DNA of 64,000 nucleotides from an uncultured Pseudomonadota bacterium (GCA_913055625.1 CAJXJW010000007.1:1-64000), one strand, 5' to 3'; shown: positions 8,817 through 17,807, numbered from the stretch's first letter. Numbers and translations: made by a program. The notes: generated from the sequence alone by a model not told the origin.

Positions 8817-9902
8817 TCAGGCGAGGTGCGGGCGGGCCAGGTATTCGTGCGACTGCATCTCGATCAGCCGGCTGGCCGTGCGCTCGAATTCGAAGGCCAG
8901 GCGCTCGCCGCCGTACAGCGCGTCGACCGCGACGGCGGCCGACAGGATCAGCTTGACGTTCCGGTCGTAGAATTCGTCGACCAGGGCGATGAAACGCCGC
9001 GCGGCGTCCTCGTTCGTCGCGTCGAAGCGGGGCACGCCGGACACGATCACCGTCGGGAACCAGCGGGCGACCTCGATGTAGTCCGCCTGGCTGCGCGGGC
9101 CGTCGCAGATCGCGTCGAAATCGAACCAGGCGATACCCTTCGCGCAGCGCCGTGCGTTGATCGGCCGGCCATTGACCGTCAGCGTTGCGTCGTTGCGCAC
9201 GTGGCTGGAGGCGGACTCGTCGAACAGGTGAGTCAGCGCGCCGGCCGCGGCGTCGTCCGCCGGGGCCAGGTAGGTGCCCGCCTGCTCGAGCAGGCGCAGC
9301 CGGAAGTCCGTGCCGCCGGCGAGTTCGACGACGTCGGTGTGCGCCTTCAGCAGTTCGATGGCCGGCAGGAAGCGCGCGCGTTGCAAGCCGTCGCGGTACA
9401 GGTCGTCGGGGTGCGCGTTGGACGTCGCCACCAGCGTGACGCCTGCGTCGAACAGGCCGCGCAGGAAACGGCCGAGGATCATGGCGTCGCCGATGTCGCT
9501 CACGTAGAACTCGTCGAAGCAGAGGACACGCGCTTCACTGGCGATGTCGGCGGCGACCCGCCCGAGTGGGTCCGGGACATCGCCGAGAGCGGCGAGCCGC
9601 GCGTGCACGTCCGCCATCATACGGTGGAAGTGGCTGCGCCGTTTCGCCTCGACGTCGAGGTTTTCGAACAACAGGTCCATCAGGAAGGTCTTGCCGCGAC
9701 CCACGCCGCCCCAGAGGTACAGGCCGCGGACGGGTTGCGGCGTGCCGCCGAACAGGCGCGACCACCAGCCGCCCGACGGCCGTTCGCCCGCTTCGAGCGC
9801 GTGCTGCAGCGCCTCGAGCCGGTCGATCATCGCCGCCTGCGCAGGGTCGCGAACATGCCCCGGCTGGCCGACGCTTTTCTCCCACGCTGCTCGAATCTGC
9901 AA
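8817..9902 (-). CDS. zapE: Cell division protein ZapE (AFG1-like ATPase)
   Basis: A P-loop ATPase of the AFG1/LACE1 family; in E. coli ZapE associates with the FtsZ ring, and the mitochondrial relative handles respiratory-complex quality control. Walker A GGVGRGKT is at residues 65-72, Walker B VLCFDEFYVSD at about 127-137, and VTLVATSN follows as the sensor region. Length 361 aa matches the family. The frame begins at TTG 9902 with a close GGAGAGG; an internal ATG (residue 25) would remove only the leader segment. It stands between marR and the divergent ETF-QO gene. Confidence 0.94.
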   Translation of the reverse strand: MQIRAAWEKSVGQPGHVRDPAQAAMIDRLEALQHALEAGERPSGGWWSRLFGGTPQPVRGLYLWGGVGRGKTFLMDLLFENLDVEAKRRSHFHRMMADVHARLAALGDVPDPLGRVAADIASEARVLCFDEFYVSDIGDAMILGRFLRGLFDAGVTLVATSNAHPDDLYRDGLQRARFLPAIELLKAHTDVVELAGGTDFRLRLLEQAGTYLAPADDAAAGALTHLFDESASSHVRNDATLTVNGRPINARRCAKGIAWFDFDAICDGPRSQADYIEVARWFPTVIVSGVPRFDATNEDAARRFIALVDEFYDRNVKLILSAAVAVDALYGGERLAFEFERTASRLIEMQSHEYLARPHLA

Positions 9903-9999
9903 TGCCTCTCCGGGAATACGGTTGCGTCGACACCGACGCGTGGCAAGATTACCTCAGATGGCGCACTGAGGCCGCATCGCGGAATTCGAGGGGGACGAC

Positions 10000-11649
10000 A
10001 TGGGCGACAGCAGCGAACGCGAATCGATGGAGTTCGACGTCGTCATCGTCGGCGGCGGTCCGGCGGGCCTCGCGGCCGCGTGCCGGCTCCTCCAGCTAAA
10101 TGCCGCGTTGTCGGTCGCGGTTGTCGAGAAGGGTGCCGAGATCGGCGCCCACATCCTGTCGGGCAACTGCTTCGAGCCTCGTGCGCTCGACGAACTGTTC
10201 CCGGACTGGAAGGAGCGTGGCGCACCCCTCGACACGCCGGTCACCGGCGACGACGTGCATTTCCTGGCGGGCGAACGGAAGGGCCTGCGTGTCCCGGGCC
10301 TGTTCGTGCCGAAGCCGATGCGCAATCACGGCAACTACATCATCAGCCTGGGGCGCCTCTGCCAGTGGCTCGCCGAACAGGCGGAGGCCCTCGGCGCGAA
10401 CGTGTTCCCGGGCTTCGCGGCGTCGGAGGTGCTGTACGACGGCGACGGGCGGGTGACCGGCGTCGCGACCAGCGACATGGGCGTCGGCAAGGACGGAGAG
10501 CGCAAGCCGTCGTACGAGCCCGGCTACGAGCTCTGCGGCAAGTACACGATCTTTGCCGAAGGCTGTCGCGGCAACCTCGGCGAGCAGCTGATGCAGCGCT
10601 ACGACCTGCGCGCGGATGCCGACCCGCAGCATTACGGCATCGGGCTCAAGGAGGTCTGGGAGATCGACCCGGCGCGGCACCGGCCGGGCCACGTCGTGCA
10701 CACCGCCGGCTGGCCGCTCGACAACCACACCGAGGGCGGCGGCTTCCTGTACCACGCGGCGGGGAACCAGGTGTTCCTCGGTTTCATCGTGGCACTCAAC
10801 TACCGCAATCCGTACCTGCGTCCGTTCGAGGAGTTCCAGCGCTGGAAGCAGCACCCGGTGATCCGCGAGACCCTGGAGGGCGGCAAGCGCATCGCCTACG
10901 GCGCTCGCGCCGTGAACAAGGGTGGCCTGCAGTCGCTGCCGAAGTTGTCGTTCCCCGGCGGCCTGCTCGTCGGCTGCGATGCCGGGTTCCTCAACAACGT
11001 CAAGATCAAGGGCGCGCACACGGCGATCAAGACCGGTGCGCTGGCGGCCGAGGCCGTGCACGAGGCCCTCGCGGGCGGCGATGCGGGGCAGGGCGACCTG
11101 GCGGGTTATGGCGAGCGGGTCCGGGGCTCCTGGGTGCACGAGGAGCTGCACCGCGGCCGCAATTTCACGCCGGCCCTCCACCGGCTCGGTACGTTCTTCG
11201 GGGCGGCCTTTACCTGGATCGACCAGAATCTCGCCGGCGGGAGGCTGCCGTTCACCTGGCACAACCGGCAGCCGGACCATGCCGCGCTCGACCTGGCGTC
11301 GGCGGCGCAGCCGATCGACTACCCGAAGCCGGACGGCGTCATCAGCTTCGACCGGCTCTCATCGGTCTTCCTGTCGAGCACGAACCACGAGGAAGACCAG
11401 CCTTCGCACCTGAAGCTGAAGGACCCGGCGGTGCCGATCGCGGAGAACCTGCCGAAGTTCGACGAGCCGGCACAGCGCTACTGCCCGGCCGGCGTGTATG
11501 AAGTCGTGGAGGAAAACGGCGCGAAGCAGTTCCGCATCAATGCGGCGAACTGCGTGCACTGCAAGACCTGCGACATCAAGGACCCGGCGCAGAACATCGT
11601 CTGGACCGTGCCGGAGGGCGGCGGCGGCCCGAACTACTCGGGGATGTAG
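10000..11649 (+). CDS. Electron transfer flavoprotein-ubiquinone oxidoreductase
   Basis: Passes electrons from ETF (fed by acyl-CoA dehydrogenases) to ubiquinone at the inner membrane. The FAD-binding GGGPAG is at about residues 18-23. The C-terminal 4Fe-4S ligands are C495 (RYCPAG), C518, C521 and C524 (NCVHCKTC), followed by DIKDPAQNIVW. The 549-aa length is standard for ETF-QO. ATG 10000 has a strong purine-rich ribosome site (GAGGGGGA). Downstream on the opposite strand lie a 3-hydroxyacyl-CoA dehydrogenase-type SDR and a thiolase, consistent with a beta-oxidation neighbourhood. Confidence 0.97.
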   Translation: MGDSSERESMEFDVVIVGGGPAGLAAACRLLQLNAALSVAVVEKGAEIGAHILSGNCFEPRALDELFPDWKERGAPLDTPVTGDDVHFLAGERKGLRVPGLFVPKPMRNHGNYIISLGRLCQWLAEQAEALGANVFPGFAASEVLYDGDGRVTGVATSDMGVGKDGERKPSYEPGYELCGKYTIFAEGCRGNLGEQLMQRYDLRADADPQHYGIGLKEVWEIDPARHRPGHVVHTAGWPLDNHTEGGGFLYHAAGNQVFLGFIVALNYRNPYLRPFEEFQRWKQHPVIRETLEGGKRIAYGARAVNKGGLQSLPKLSFPGGLLVGCDAGFLNNVKIKGAHTAIKTGALAAEAVHEALAGGDAGQGDLAGYGERVRGSWVHEELHRGRNFTPALHRLGTFFGAAFTWIDQNLAGGRLPFTWHNRQPDHAALDLASAAQPIDYPKPDGVISFDRLSSVFLSSTNHEEDQPSHLKLKDPAVPIAENLPKFDEPAQRYCPAGVYEVVEENGAKQFRINAANCVHCKTCDIKDPAQNIVWTVPEGGGGPNYSGM

Positions 11650-11656
11650 TCGCCAC

Positions 11657-12424
11657 TCACTTCGGCTGCATCCGGATCGCGCCGTCCACGCGGATCGTTT
11701 CGCCGTTGACGTAGGCGTTCTCGTAGATGAACGCGACGGTGGCGGCGTACTCGGCCGGCTGGCCGAGCCGTTGCGGGTACGGGACCTGCTTCGCGAGCGA
11801 AGCCTGCACCTCGTCCGGCATGCCGGCCATCATCGGCGTCAGGAAAATGCCCGGCGCGATCGTGTTCACGCGGATGCCGAACTGCGCGAACTCCCGGGCA
11901 AGCGGCAGCATCATGCCGACGACGCCGCCCTTGGACGCGGAATAGGCGGCCTGGCCGATCTGGCCTTCGAACGCCGCGATCGACGCCGTGCTGACGACCA
12001 CGCCGCGGTCGCCGTTGCCGTCCGGGTCGTTGTGCTGCATGACCGCCGCGGATTCCTTGGTCACGTTGAACGTGCCGACCAGGTTGATCTGGATGACCCG
12101 GTTGAACTTCTCGGTCGGCCACGGCCCCTCGCGGCCGAGCGTGCGGCCGGCCGTCGCGATACCGGCGCAGTTCACGGCCAGCGAAATGCCGCCCATGGCG
12201 TCCGCCGCCTGCGCGATGGCGTCGCGCACGACGGATTCGTCGGCAACGTCGCAGCGCACGTAGCTTGCCCGTTCGCCGAGTTTCGCCGCGCTGGCGCTTC
12301 CCTGGTCGTCGTTGATGTCGAGCAACGTTACCCGACCGCCGGCGTCGATGACGCGTTGAGCGGTGGCGAATCCGAGACCCGATGCGCCGCCGGTGACGAC
12401 GGCCCTGGCTTTTCCGAGATCCAT
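11657..12424 (-). CDS. SDR oxidoreductase, 3-hydroxyacyl-CoA dehydrogenase type II-like
   Basis: A classical short-chain dehydrogenase of 255 aa. The NAD site TGGASGLG is at 11-18, followed by LDIND (Asp36 favours NAD), VNCAGI at 84-89, catalytic Ser148 and the YSASK motif with Y161 and K165. SNTIAPGIF-type and late GETIRVDGAIRM segments resemble HSD17B10/FadB2 enzymes that oxidise (S)-3-hydroxyacyl-CoA. It sits 12 nt downstream of the thiolase, so both probably act in fatty-acid or branched-chain acyl-CoA degradation. A GGAGAG ribosome site precedes ATG 12424. Confidence 0.93.
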   Translation of the reverse strand: MDLGKARAVVTGGASGLGFATAQRVIDAGGRVTLLDINDDQGSASAAKLGERASYVRCDVADESVVRDAIAQAADAMGGISLAVNCAGIATAGRTLGREGPWPTEKFNRVIQINLVGTFNVTKESAAVMQHNDPDGNGDRGVVVSTASIAAFEGQIGQAAYSASKGGVVGMMLPLAREFAQFGIRVNTIAPGIFLTPMMAGMPDEVQASLAKQVPYPQRLGQPAEYAATVAFIYENAYVNGETIRVDGAIRMQPK

Positions 12425-12436
12425 GCTGCTCTCCTG

Positions 12437-13618
12437 TCAGAGTGTTTCGACGGCGATCGCGACGGCTTCGCCGCCGCCGATGCACAGCGACGCGATGCCG
12501 CGCTTCAGCTTGCGCGCGCGCAGTGCGTGCACGAGTGTCGTCGCGATGCGCGCGCCGGTGGCGCCGATCGGGTGCCCTAACGCGCACGCGCCGCCGAAGA
12601 CGTTCACTTTTTCATGGTCGATGCCGAGGTCGTGCATCGCGGCCATGGTGACCACCGCGAAGGCCTCGTTGATTTCGTAGAGGTCCACGTCGTCCGGGCT
12701 CCAGCCGAGCCGTTCGTGCAGCCGCGCGATCGCCGAGACCGGCGCCGTCGTGAACCAGGCCGGTTCGTGCGCAAAGCTCGAGTGGCCGACGATGCGCGCC
12801 AGCGGCGTGACGCCGCGGCGGTCCGCCTCCGCGGCTGTCATCAGTACCGTCGCGGCCGCGCCGTCGGAGATCGACGAGGAACTCGCGGCGGTCACGGTGC
12901 CGTCCGCGCCGAACGCGGGCCTCAGGGTCGGGATCTTGTCGACGTTGACGGTGTGCGGCGTCTCGTCGGCGGCGACGACGGTCTCGCCTTTGCGCGTCCT
13001 GACCGTGACCGGCGTGAGCTCGGCGTCGAACGTGCCGTCGGCCGCAGCGCCCTGGGCGCGCAACACGGACACGATCGCGAAGCCGTCCTGTTTCTCCCGC
13101 GTGAAGCCGTACTTGCCCGCGGTCCGCTCGGCGAAATGGCCCATCATCAGGCCCTCGTACGGGTCCTGCAGGCCGTCGTAGAACATGTGGTCGAGCGCCT
13201 CCTGGTGGCCCATGCGGTAGCCGGCACGCGCCTTCGGCAGCAGGTAGGGGGCATTGCTCATCGACTCCAGGCCGCCGGCCACGACGATCGAGGCGCTGCC
13301 GGCGCGCAGCAGGTCATGGCCCAGCATCATGGCCTGCATGCCGCTGCCGCACATCTTGTTCACGGTGGTGCAGGGCACGCCGACCGGCAGTGTGCCGCCG
13401 AGCGCGGCCTGGCGCGCCGGCGCCTGTCCGAGGCCGGCCGCCAGTACACAGCCCATCAGTACCTGGTCGACGTCGCCGGGATCGATGCCGGTGTCGCCGA
13501 CCGCTGCGGCAATGGCGGCGGCGCCCAGCTCGGTGGCGCTGGCGGCCGCGAGCGCGCCCTGGAATGCACCGATCGGCGTGCGGCGCGCAGCCGCAATGAC
13601 GATTTCGTCACTGCTCAT
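12437..13618 (-). CDS. Acetyl-CoA C-acyltransferase (thiolase II family)
   Basis: Catalyses thiolytic cleavage, or condensation, of acetoacetyl/3-ketoacyl-CoA. The nucleophile is C90 in VNKMCGSGMQA; the base and second cysteine are H349 (GHPIGATG) and C379 (LCIGGGEA). The 393-aa length is typical of AtoB/PhaA/FadA-like tetramers. The start ATG 13618 follows ACGGAGAAC. The following SDR gene supports a beta-oxidation role; a polyhydroxybutyrate role is less likely since no phaB or phaC gene is nearby. Confidence 0.95.
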   Translation of the reverse strand: MSSDEIVIAAARRTPIGAFQGALAAASATELGAAAIAAAVGDTGIDPGDVDQVLMGCVLAAGLGQAPARQAALGGTLPVGVPCTTVNKMCGSGMQAMMLGHDLLRAGSASIVVAGGLESMSNAPYLLPKARAGYRMGHQEALDHMFYDGLQDPYEGLMMGHFAERTAGKYGFTREKQDGFAIVSVLRAQGAAADGTFDAELTPVTVRTRKGETVVAADETPHTVNVDKIPTLRPAFGADGTVTAASSSSISDGAAATVLMTAAEADRRGVTPLARIVGHSSFAHEPAWFTTAPVSAIARLHERLGWSPDDVDLYEINEAFAVVTMAAMHDLGIDHEKVNVFGGACALGHPIGATGARIATTLVHALRARKLKRGIASLCIGGGEAVAIAVETL

Positions 13619-13729
13619 GGTGTTCTCCGTTCGCCCGTGCGGGCGGAATCAGGGGGCGCTACTTTCCAAGAATCGCCGCGGATTCGCAACCGCCGCCAGG
13701 GGACACCGCTGGACATCCCGGTGCACGGG

Positions 13730-14470
13730 TCAGCCCTCGGCGGCCGGCTCGCTGCGGTCCTCGCCGACGGCGGCCGCCACCCGTTCGCGGGCAGCCTCGG
13801 CGAGGGCGCGGTGGTCCGTGAACAACGGGTCGTCCGCGCCGATCGGCGGGAGGATCTCGATCTCGATGCGGCACGGCCGCGGCAGGATGCGACCGGCCGG
13901 CAGCATCTGGCGTGTGCCGCGTATCGCCACCGGCACGACGGCCATGCCGCCGCGCGTCGCGGCGACGAATGCGCCGGGGCGAAAGCGCGCGACGCCGGGC
14001 TCCGCCGTGAACGTGCCCTCGGGAAAGAATGCGAGCGATTGCCCGTCGCGCGCCGCCTTGACGATCTTGCGGGCATCCCTCGCGCTGCCGGCAGCCGTGA
14101 ATCGCTCCACGAACTGCGAACCGCCGCGCCGCAGCAGGAAATGGATGATCGGGATGCTCCGCATCTCGCCCTTGATGACGAACGAGAATCGCGAGGGGAG
14201 GTAGCCGTTGAGCAACGGCCCGTCGACGTAGCTCGCGTGGTTTGCCACGACGACGGAGTGACCGTCGGGCAGGTGCTCGCGGCCGGTTACGCGCACCCGT
14301 ATACCCGTGAGAACGAACACGGCGCGGCTCGCGGCGGTGACGATGCGTTCGCGGTTGCCGCCACCCGGCACAATTGTGACGAGGATCAGCGCCACGAAGC
14401 CGCACAAGAGGAATACTGCCCAGGCGCAGAGTCCCCAGGTGGCCTGGAGCAGTCGTGTGACGTGTTTCAC
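13730..14470 (-). CDS. plsC: 1-acyl-sn-glycerol-3-phosphate acyltransferase
   Basis: Acylates lysophosphatidic acid to phosphatidic acid at the inner membrane. The acyltransferase box NHASYVD (N77, H78, D83) and the substrate motif FPEGTF (149-154) are both present. An N-terminal hydrophobic segment (about 13-34) anchors it. The 246-aa length is normal. It starts at GTG 14470 without a clear ribosome site and is divergent from xerD. A different acyl acceptor (ornithine lipid or lipid A precursor) cannot be excluded, as the family is broad. Confidence 0.92.
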   Translation of the reverse strand: MKHVTRLLQATWGLCAWAVFLLCGFVALILVTIVPGGGNRERIVTAASRAVFVLTGIRVRVTGREHLPDGHSVVVANHASYVDGPLLNGYLPSRFSFVIKGEMRSIPIIHFLLRRGGSQFVERFTAAGSARDARKIVKAARDGQSLAFFPEGTFTAEPGVARFRPGAFVAATRGGMAVVPVAIRGTRQMLPAGRILPRPCRIEIEILPPIGADDPLFTDHRALAEAARERVAAAVGEDRSEPAAEG

Positions 14471-14653
14471 GTTATGTTAATGGCCTGGCCAATCTGTGAC
14501 AGCGGTCACGCCCGCCGCGAGGTGACGCAATCATACTTAAAATCCTGAAAAATCTGCGAGTTCGGCCTTGCCGCCGGCCGCGCCGGCACGATGGACCGTG
14601 CCCCGATGCAAATGGAAACTATGGCCAGCAGCAACTCTAACAACCAGGACCCG

Positions 14654-15553
14654 ATGCTTGTCGGCCGCTCCGAGCAGCTCGTGGACCGATTCCTGGACGC
14701 CATCTGGATGGAACGCGGGCTGTCGCAGAACACGCTCGGCGCCTACCGGGCCGATCTGATGACGCTCGGCCGCCGGCTGTCGAAGCGGAACAAGTCCATC
14801 GACAAGGCGAACAAGGCGGATCTCCTGGCCTTCATCGCGCAGCGCGTCGAGGACGGGGCCAAGCCGCGTTCGACCGCGCGCCAGCTGTCCAGCTTCCGCC
14901 GATTCTTCCGCTACATCATGCGTGAGGGCTTGCGCGACTCGGACCCCACGGCCGACATCGAGATGCCGCGCATCGGCCGCTCGCTGCCGAAGACGCTGAC
15001 CGAAGAAGAGGTCGACGCGCTGTTGCATGCGCCGAACACCGACGAGCCGCTGGGCCACCGCGACCGGGCCATGCTGGAGCTGCTGTACGCCACCGGACTG
15101 CGCGTCTCCGAGCTGATCAACCTCAAGCAGTCCCAGGTGAATTTCAACCAGGGCGTCCTGCGCATCGTCGGCAAGGGCGATCGCGAGCGCCTGATCCCGC
15201 TGGGCGACGAGGCCCAGCGCTGGCTTCGCGATTTCATCGACGGTCCGCGCATGGAGATCCTGCTCGAGCGCCAGACGGAATACCTGTTTCCCACCCGCCG
15301 CGGCGACCGGATGACGCGCCAGGCGTTCTGGCACATCATCAAGCGCTATGCGGACAAGGCCGGCATCGAGAAGAAACTGTCGCCGCACAGCCTGCGGCAC
15401 GCCTTCGCCACGCACCTGCTGAACCACGGCGCGGACCTGCGCGTGGTCCAGTTGCTGCTCGGTCACAGCGACCTGTCGACGACGCAGATCTACACGCATG
15501 TCGCCCGCGAACGGCTGAAGGACCTGCACGGCGAGCATCATCCGCGCGGCTGA
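14654..15553 (+). CDS. xerD: Site-specific tyrosine recombinase XerD
   Basis: Resolves chromosome dimers at dif together with XerC. From ATG 14654 the protein is 299 aa and begins in register with E. coli XerD (298 aa): RFLDAIWMERGLSQNTLGAY. All six catalytic residues are present: R150, K174, H245, R248, H271 and Y280. The frame is open upstream (ATGs at 14591, 14609 and 14621), which would add a low-complexity SSNSNN leader; AGGAC just before 14654 supports the shorter start. The downstream neighbour dsbC gives the xerD-dsbC order familiar from gammaproteobacteria. This is a housekeeping recombinase, not an element integrase. Confidence 0.95.
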   Translation: MLVGRSEQLVDRFLDAIWMERGLSQNTLGAYRADLMTLGRRLSKRNKSIDKANKADLLAFIAQRVEDGAKPRSTARQLSSFRRFFRYIMREGLRDSDPTADIEMPRIGRSLPKTLTEEEVDALLHAPNTDEPLGHRDRAMLELLYATGLRVSELINLKQSQVNFNQGVLRIVGKGDRERLIPLGDEAQRWLRDFIDGPRMEILLERQTEYLFPTRRGDRMTRQAFWHIIKRYADKAGIEKKLSPHSLRHAFATHLLNHGADLRVVQLLLGHSDLSTTQIYTHVARERLKDLHGEHHPRG

Positions 15554-15644
15554 ATGCCCGCCGGCGTGAAACAAATCAGCGAGTAGCCGGGTCCTGGTTC
15601 GGAGACATTTGCTAAACTGGCGCACCCGCCTGGAAGGTCACCGG

Positions 15645-16409
15645 ATGAATCTCGTGCACAAGCCAATCCTCACCCTCATTGCCGCCGTTTTCGCGATGGC
15701 AGCCGTGCCGGCCGCTGCGGCCGATCTGCCGCCGGTGCCGGACGAGGTGCGCGAGCGCATCGCCGCCGAGTTCGACATCATCGAGCCCGCGGACGTCTAT
15801 GCGAGTCCCATCGACGGTTGGTACATGGTGCGGAAGAGTTCGATCATCGCCTACGTGTCGGGCGATGCGCGCTACCTGCTGCAGGGCGACCTGATCGACC
15901 TCGACGCCGGCGTGAACCTGACCGCGCTGGCCCGGGACGCGTCCCGGCGCGAGCTGTTGGCGTCGCTCGGCGATGACCAGGTCATTTCGTTCGCGCCGGA
16001 GCACATCAAACACAGCGTCACCGTCTTCACGGACGTCGGCTGCACGTTCTGCCGCCGACTGCATGCCCAGATCGACGACTACCTCGCCCAGGGCATCGAG
16101 GTACGTTACGTCCTGTACCCGCGCAATGGTCCGGCCTCGCCGGACTGGGCGGAGTCGGAGCGCGTCTGGTGCGCCAAGGATCGCGGCGCGGCGCTGACGG
16201 CGGCCAAGCTGGACAAGCCGTTCGAGACGACTCAGTGCGACGCGTCGGTCATCCAGTCGAACTACCTGCTCGGACGCGACGTGGGCCTGACGGGGACGCC
16301 GGCCATCGTGCTCGAAGACGGCTCGCTGATCGCCGGTTACGTTCCTGCCGACGCGCTCGCGGAGACGCTGGAGAAGTCGGAGCCGCAGGCGGCGGCAAAG
16401 CCCGAGTAG
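15645..16409 (+). CDS. dsbC: Periplasmic thiol:disulfide interchange protein DsbC
   Basis: Isomerises wrong disulfides in the periplasm. A signal peptide (about residues 1-26, LTLIAAVFAMAAVPAAAA) is followed by the small dimerisation domain, then a thioredoxin-fold domain. The active site is C133-T-F-C136; E. coli has CGYC. A second cysteine pair (RVWC and TTQC) corresponds to the structural disulfide, and TGTPAI carries the cis-proline. ATG 15645 has GGAAGG upstream; an in-frame ATG 36 nt earlier would spoil the signal peptide. Length 254 aa. Confidence 0.94.
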   Translation: MNLVHKPILTLIAAVFAMAAVPAAAADLPPVPDEVRERIAAEFDIIEPADVYASPIDGWYMVRKSSIIAYVSGDARYLLQGDLIDLDAGVNLTALARDASRRELLASLGDDQVISFAPEHIKHSVTVFTDVGCTFCRRLHAQIDDYLAQGIEVRYVLYPRNGPASPDWAESERVWCAKDRGAALTAAKLDKPFETTQCDASVIQSNYLLGRDVGLTGTPAIVLEDGSLIAGYVPADALAETLEKSEPQAAAKPE

Positions 16410-16420
16410 GCGCGGCGCGG

Positions 16421-16966
16421 CTAGAGCCGGGCGCGCCGCAGTTCGTGGATGTGCACGCCGTTGTTCGCGCCGCGGTCTTCCAGGTACATTTTCAGCGCAT
16501 AACGGCCGCTCTGGAACGCGAGTTCGTCCCACGGAATCTCGTCCGCCGCGAACAGCTGTGATTCGAGGCTTTCCTCGCCGGCCCCGTAGCCGCCGACCAG
16601 CCGGCCGGTGAAGAACACGTGCACCTGGCCGGCATCCACCACGTCGATAGACGCGAACAGGTGGCCGATCTCGATCTCGGCGAGGGCTTCCTCGCGCGTT
16701 TCGCGGGCGGCTCCGGCGGCCAGCGACTCACCCAGCTCGAGAAAGCCCGCCGGCACGGTCCAGTAGCCGTAGCGCGGCTCGATCGCCCGCCGGCACAGCA
16801 GGATCTTGCCGTCGCGCTCCGCGACGCAGCCGACGACCACCTTCGGATTGCTGTAGTGCACGGTGTCACAGCGCTGACAGACCCAGCGCTCGCGGTTGTC
16901 GCCCTCCGGCACCTCGCGCGCGACTTCCGCGCCACAGACCGGGCAGTATTTCATCGCTGGCAGCAT
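16421..16966 (-). CDS. NUDIX hydrolase with N-terminal zinc ribbon
   Basis: Probably hydrolyses a nucleoside-diphosphate derivative such as NADH, ADP-ribose or FAD in the cytosol. C8, C11, C30 and C33 (CPVC and CQRC) form a zinc ribbon. The Nudix box follows (GFLELGESLAAGAARETREEA); its final glycine is replaced by leucine, a modest deviation. ATG 16966 is chosen because AAGGA precedes it; the longer frame would run back into the tRNA-Leu gene. Only 16 nt separate the tRNA CCA end from this start, so the two are probably co-transcribed. Confidence 0.88.
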   Translation of the reverse strand: MLPAMKYCPVCGAEVAREVPEGDNRERWVCQRCDTVHYSNPKVVVGCVAERDGKILLCRRAIEPRYGYWTVPAGFLELGESLAAGAARETREEALAEIEIGHLFASIDVVDAGQVHVFFTGRLVGGYGAGEESLESQLFAADEIPWDELAFQSGRYALKMYLEDRGANNGVHIHELRRARL

Positions 16967-16982
16967 GCTGTCCTTGTGATGT

Positions 16983-17069
16983 TGGTACCGGGAGGGGGAC
17001 TTGAACCCCCAAGGTGTTACCACCGGTGGATTTTGAGTCCACTGCGTCTACCAATTCCGCCATCCCGGC
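16983..17069 (-). tRNA. tRNA-Leu (anticodon CAA)
   Basis: An 87-nt class II tRNA including encoded CCA. The minus strand begins GCCGGGATGG. The anticodon stem GTGGA/TCCAC closes the loop CTCAAAA, so the anticodon is CAA (reads UUG). A long variable arm (CGGTGGTAACACC) and a T arm with five G-C pairs around TTCAAGT follow. The 1-72 pair is G-U. The gene is followed at once by the NUDIX gene; a TATACT -10 lies 50 nt upstream. Confidence 0.97.
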
Positions 17070-17118
17070 GCGGCCGTGTCGGGGCGGCCGCGAAGGGGCC
17101 ACCGCCGATGGGGCGCCA

Positions 17119-17124
17119 AGTATA
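17119..17124 (-). promoter_or_regulatory. -10 box (TATACT) for tRNA-Leu
   Basis: The minus strand reads TATACT about 50 nt before the tRNA 5' end and is followed by a GC-rich discriminator (TGGCGCC), as in stable-RNA promoters. The matching -35 is weak. Confidence 0.4.
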
Positions 17125-17204
17125 TTCGGGACGGTCGCGACCCGCCATAGCCGGCACCGTCTGCTGCGACGCTTTTTCGGGGCCTGGCATCTAAGGTAAC
17201 GGAT

Positions 17205-17804
17205 ATGGGCAAGTTCGCGGATATCAGCATCGACGATGCGATCGTGAAGCGTGCCGCCCGCGGCGATGTGCGCGCACACGAGATCATCTACCGGTCGTAT
17301 GCCTCGGCCGTGTACTCCCTGTGCCTGCGCTTCACGAAAGTGCCGGCGCACGCGGAGGACCTGACGCAGGAGACCTTCATCGAGGTCATGCGTTCGATCG
17401 CGAAGTTTCGCGGAGAAGCGGCGCTCGGGAGCTGGATCCGGCGGATCGCGGTGACGAAATCGCTGATGTTCCTGCGCTCGGCCTGGACGGCGCGGAGTCA
17501 GTCTCTCGCCGAGGGCTGGGACGAGGTGACGCCGGGGGACAACCTGAGCCATGGCGTCTCGCGACACCCGGACGACGCGATGGACCTGGATGCGGCGCTC
17601 GCAAGCCTGCCCGACGTGAGCAGGGCCGTCGTCTGGCTGCACGACGTCGAGGGATTCACGCACAAGGAAATCGCCGAGGTCATGGGCAAGACGGAAAGTT
17701 TTTCGAAGTCGCAGTTGTCGCGAGCCTACCAGCGCCTGAAGCCGCTGCTCGCGAGTGACAGTGACTCGATGGACGGGGCCGGCGCGGCGGTACGGAGTGT
17801 TTGA
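17205..17804 (+). CDS. ECF-type RNA polymerase sigma factor
   Basis: A 199-aa group 4 sigma factor. Region 2 spans about residues 15-85 (RAHEIIYRSYASAVYSLCLR, AEDLTQETFIEVMRSIAKFRGEA, SWIRRIAVTKS); region 4 spans about 122-180 (LDAALASLPDVSRAVVWLHDVEGFTHKEIAEVMGKTESFSKSQLSRAYQRLK). No regions 1 or 3 are present. The next gene, 3 nt away, encodes a membrane protein suited as anti-sigma factor, followed by a periplasmic PDZ protein, a cell-envelope signalling layout. Target promoters are unknown. Confidence 0.93.
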   Translation: MGKFADISIDDAIVKRAARGDVRAHEIIYRSYASAVYSLCLRFTKVPAHAEDLTQETFIEVMRSIAKFRGEAALGSWIRRIAVTKSLMFLRSAWTARSQSLAEGWDEVTPGDNLSHGVSRHPDDAMDLDAALASLPDVSRAVVWLHDVEGFTHKEIAEVMGKTESFSKSQLSRAYQRLKPLLASDSDSMDGAGAAVRSV

Positions 17805-17807
17805 TCA

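Noticed and set aside
8826..11501. 891-aa open frame on the plus strand
   Set aside because: It runs antisense to zapE and then out of frame through ETF-QO; low-complexity Arg/Ala/Gly composition typical of shadow frames in GC-rich DNA.
14654..15553. XerD considered as integrase of a genomic island
   Set aside because: Catalytic residues and length match chromosomal XerD exactly and dsbC follows as in other gammaproteobacteria.
16619..17194. Plus-strand frame containing VPGGGLEPPRC
   Set aside because: It is antisense to tRNA-Leu and the NUDIX gene, another familiar tRNA-derived false protein.
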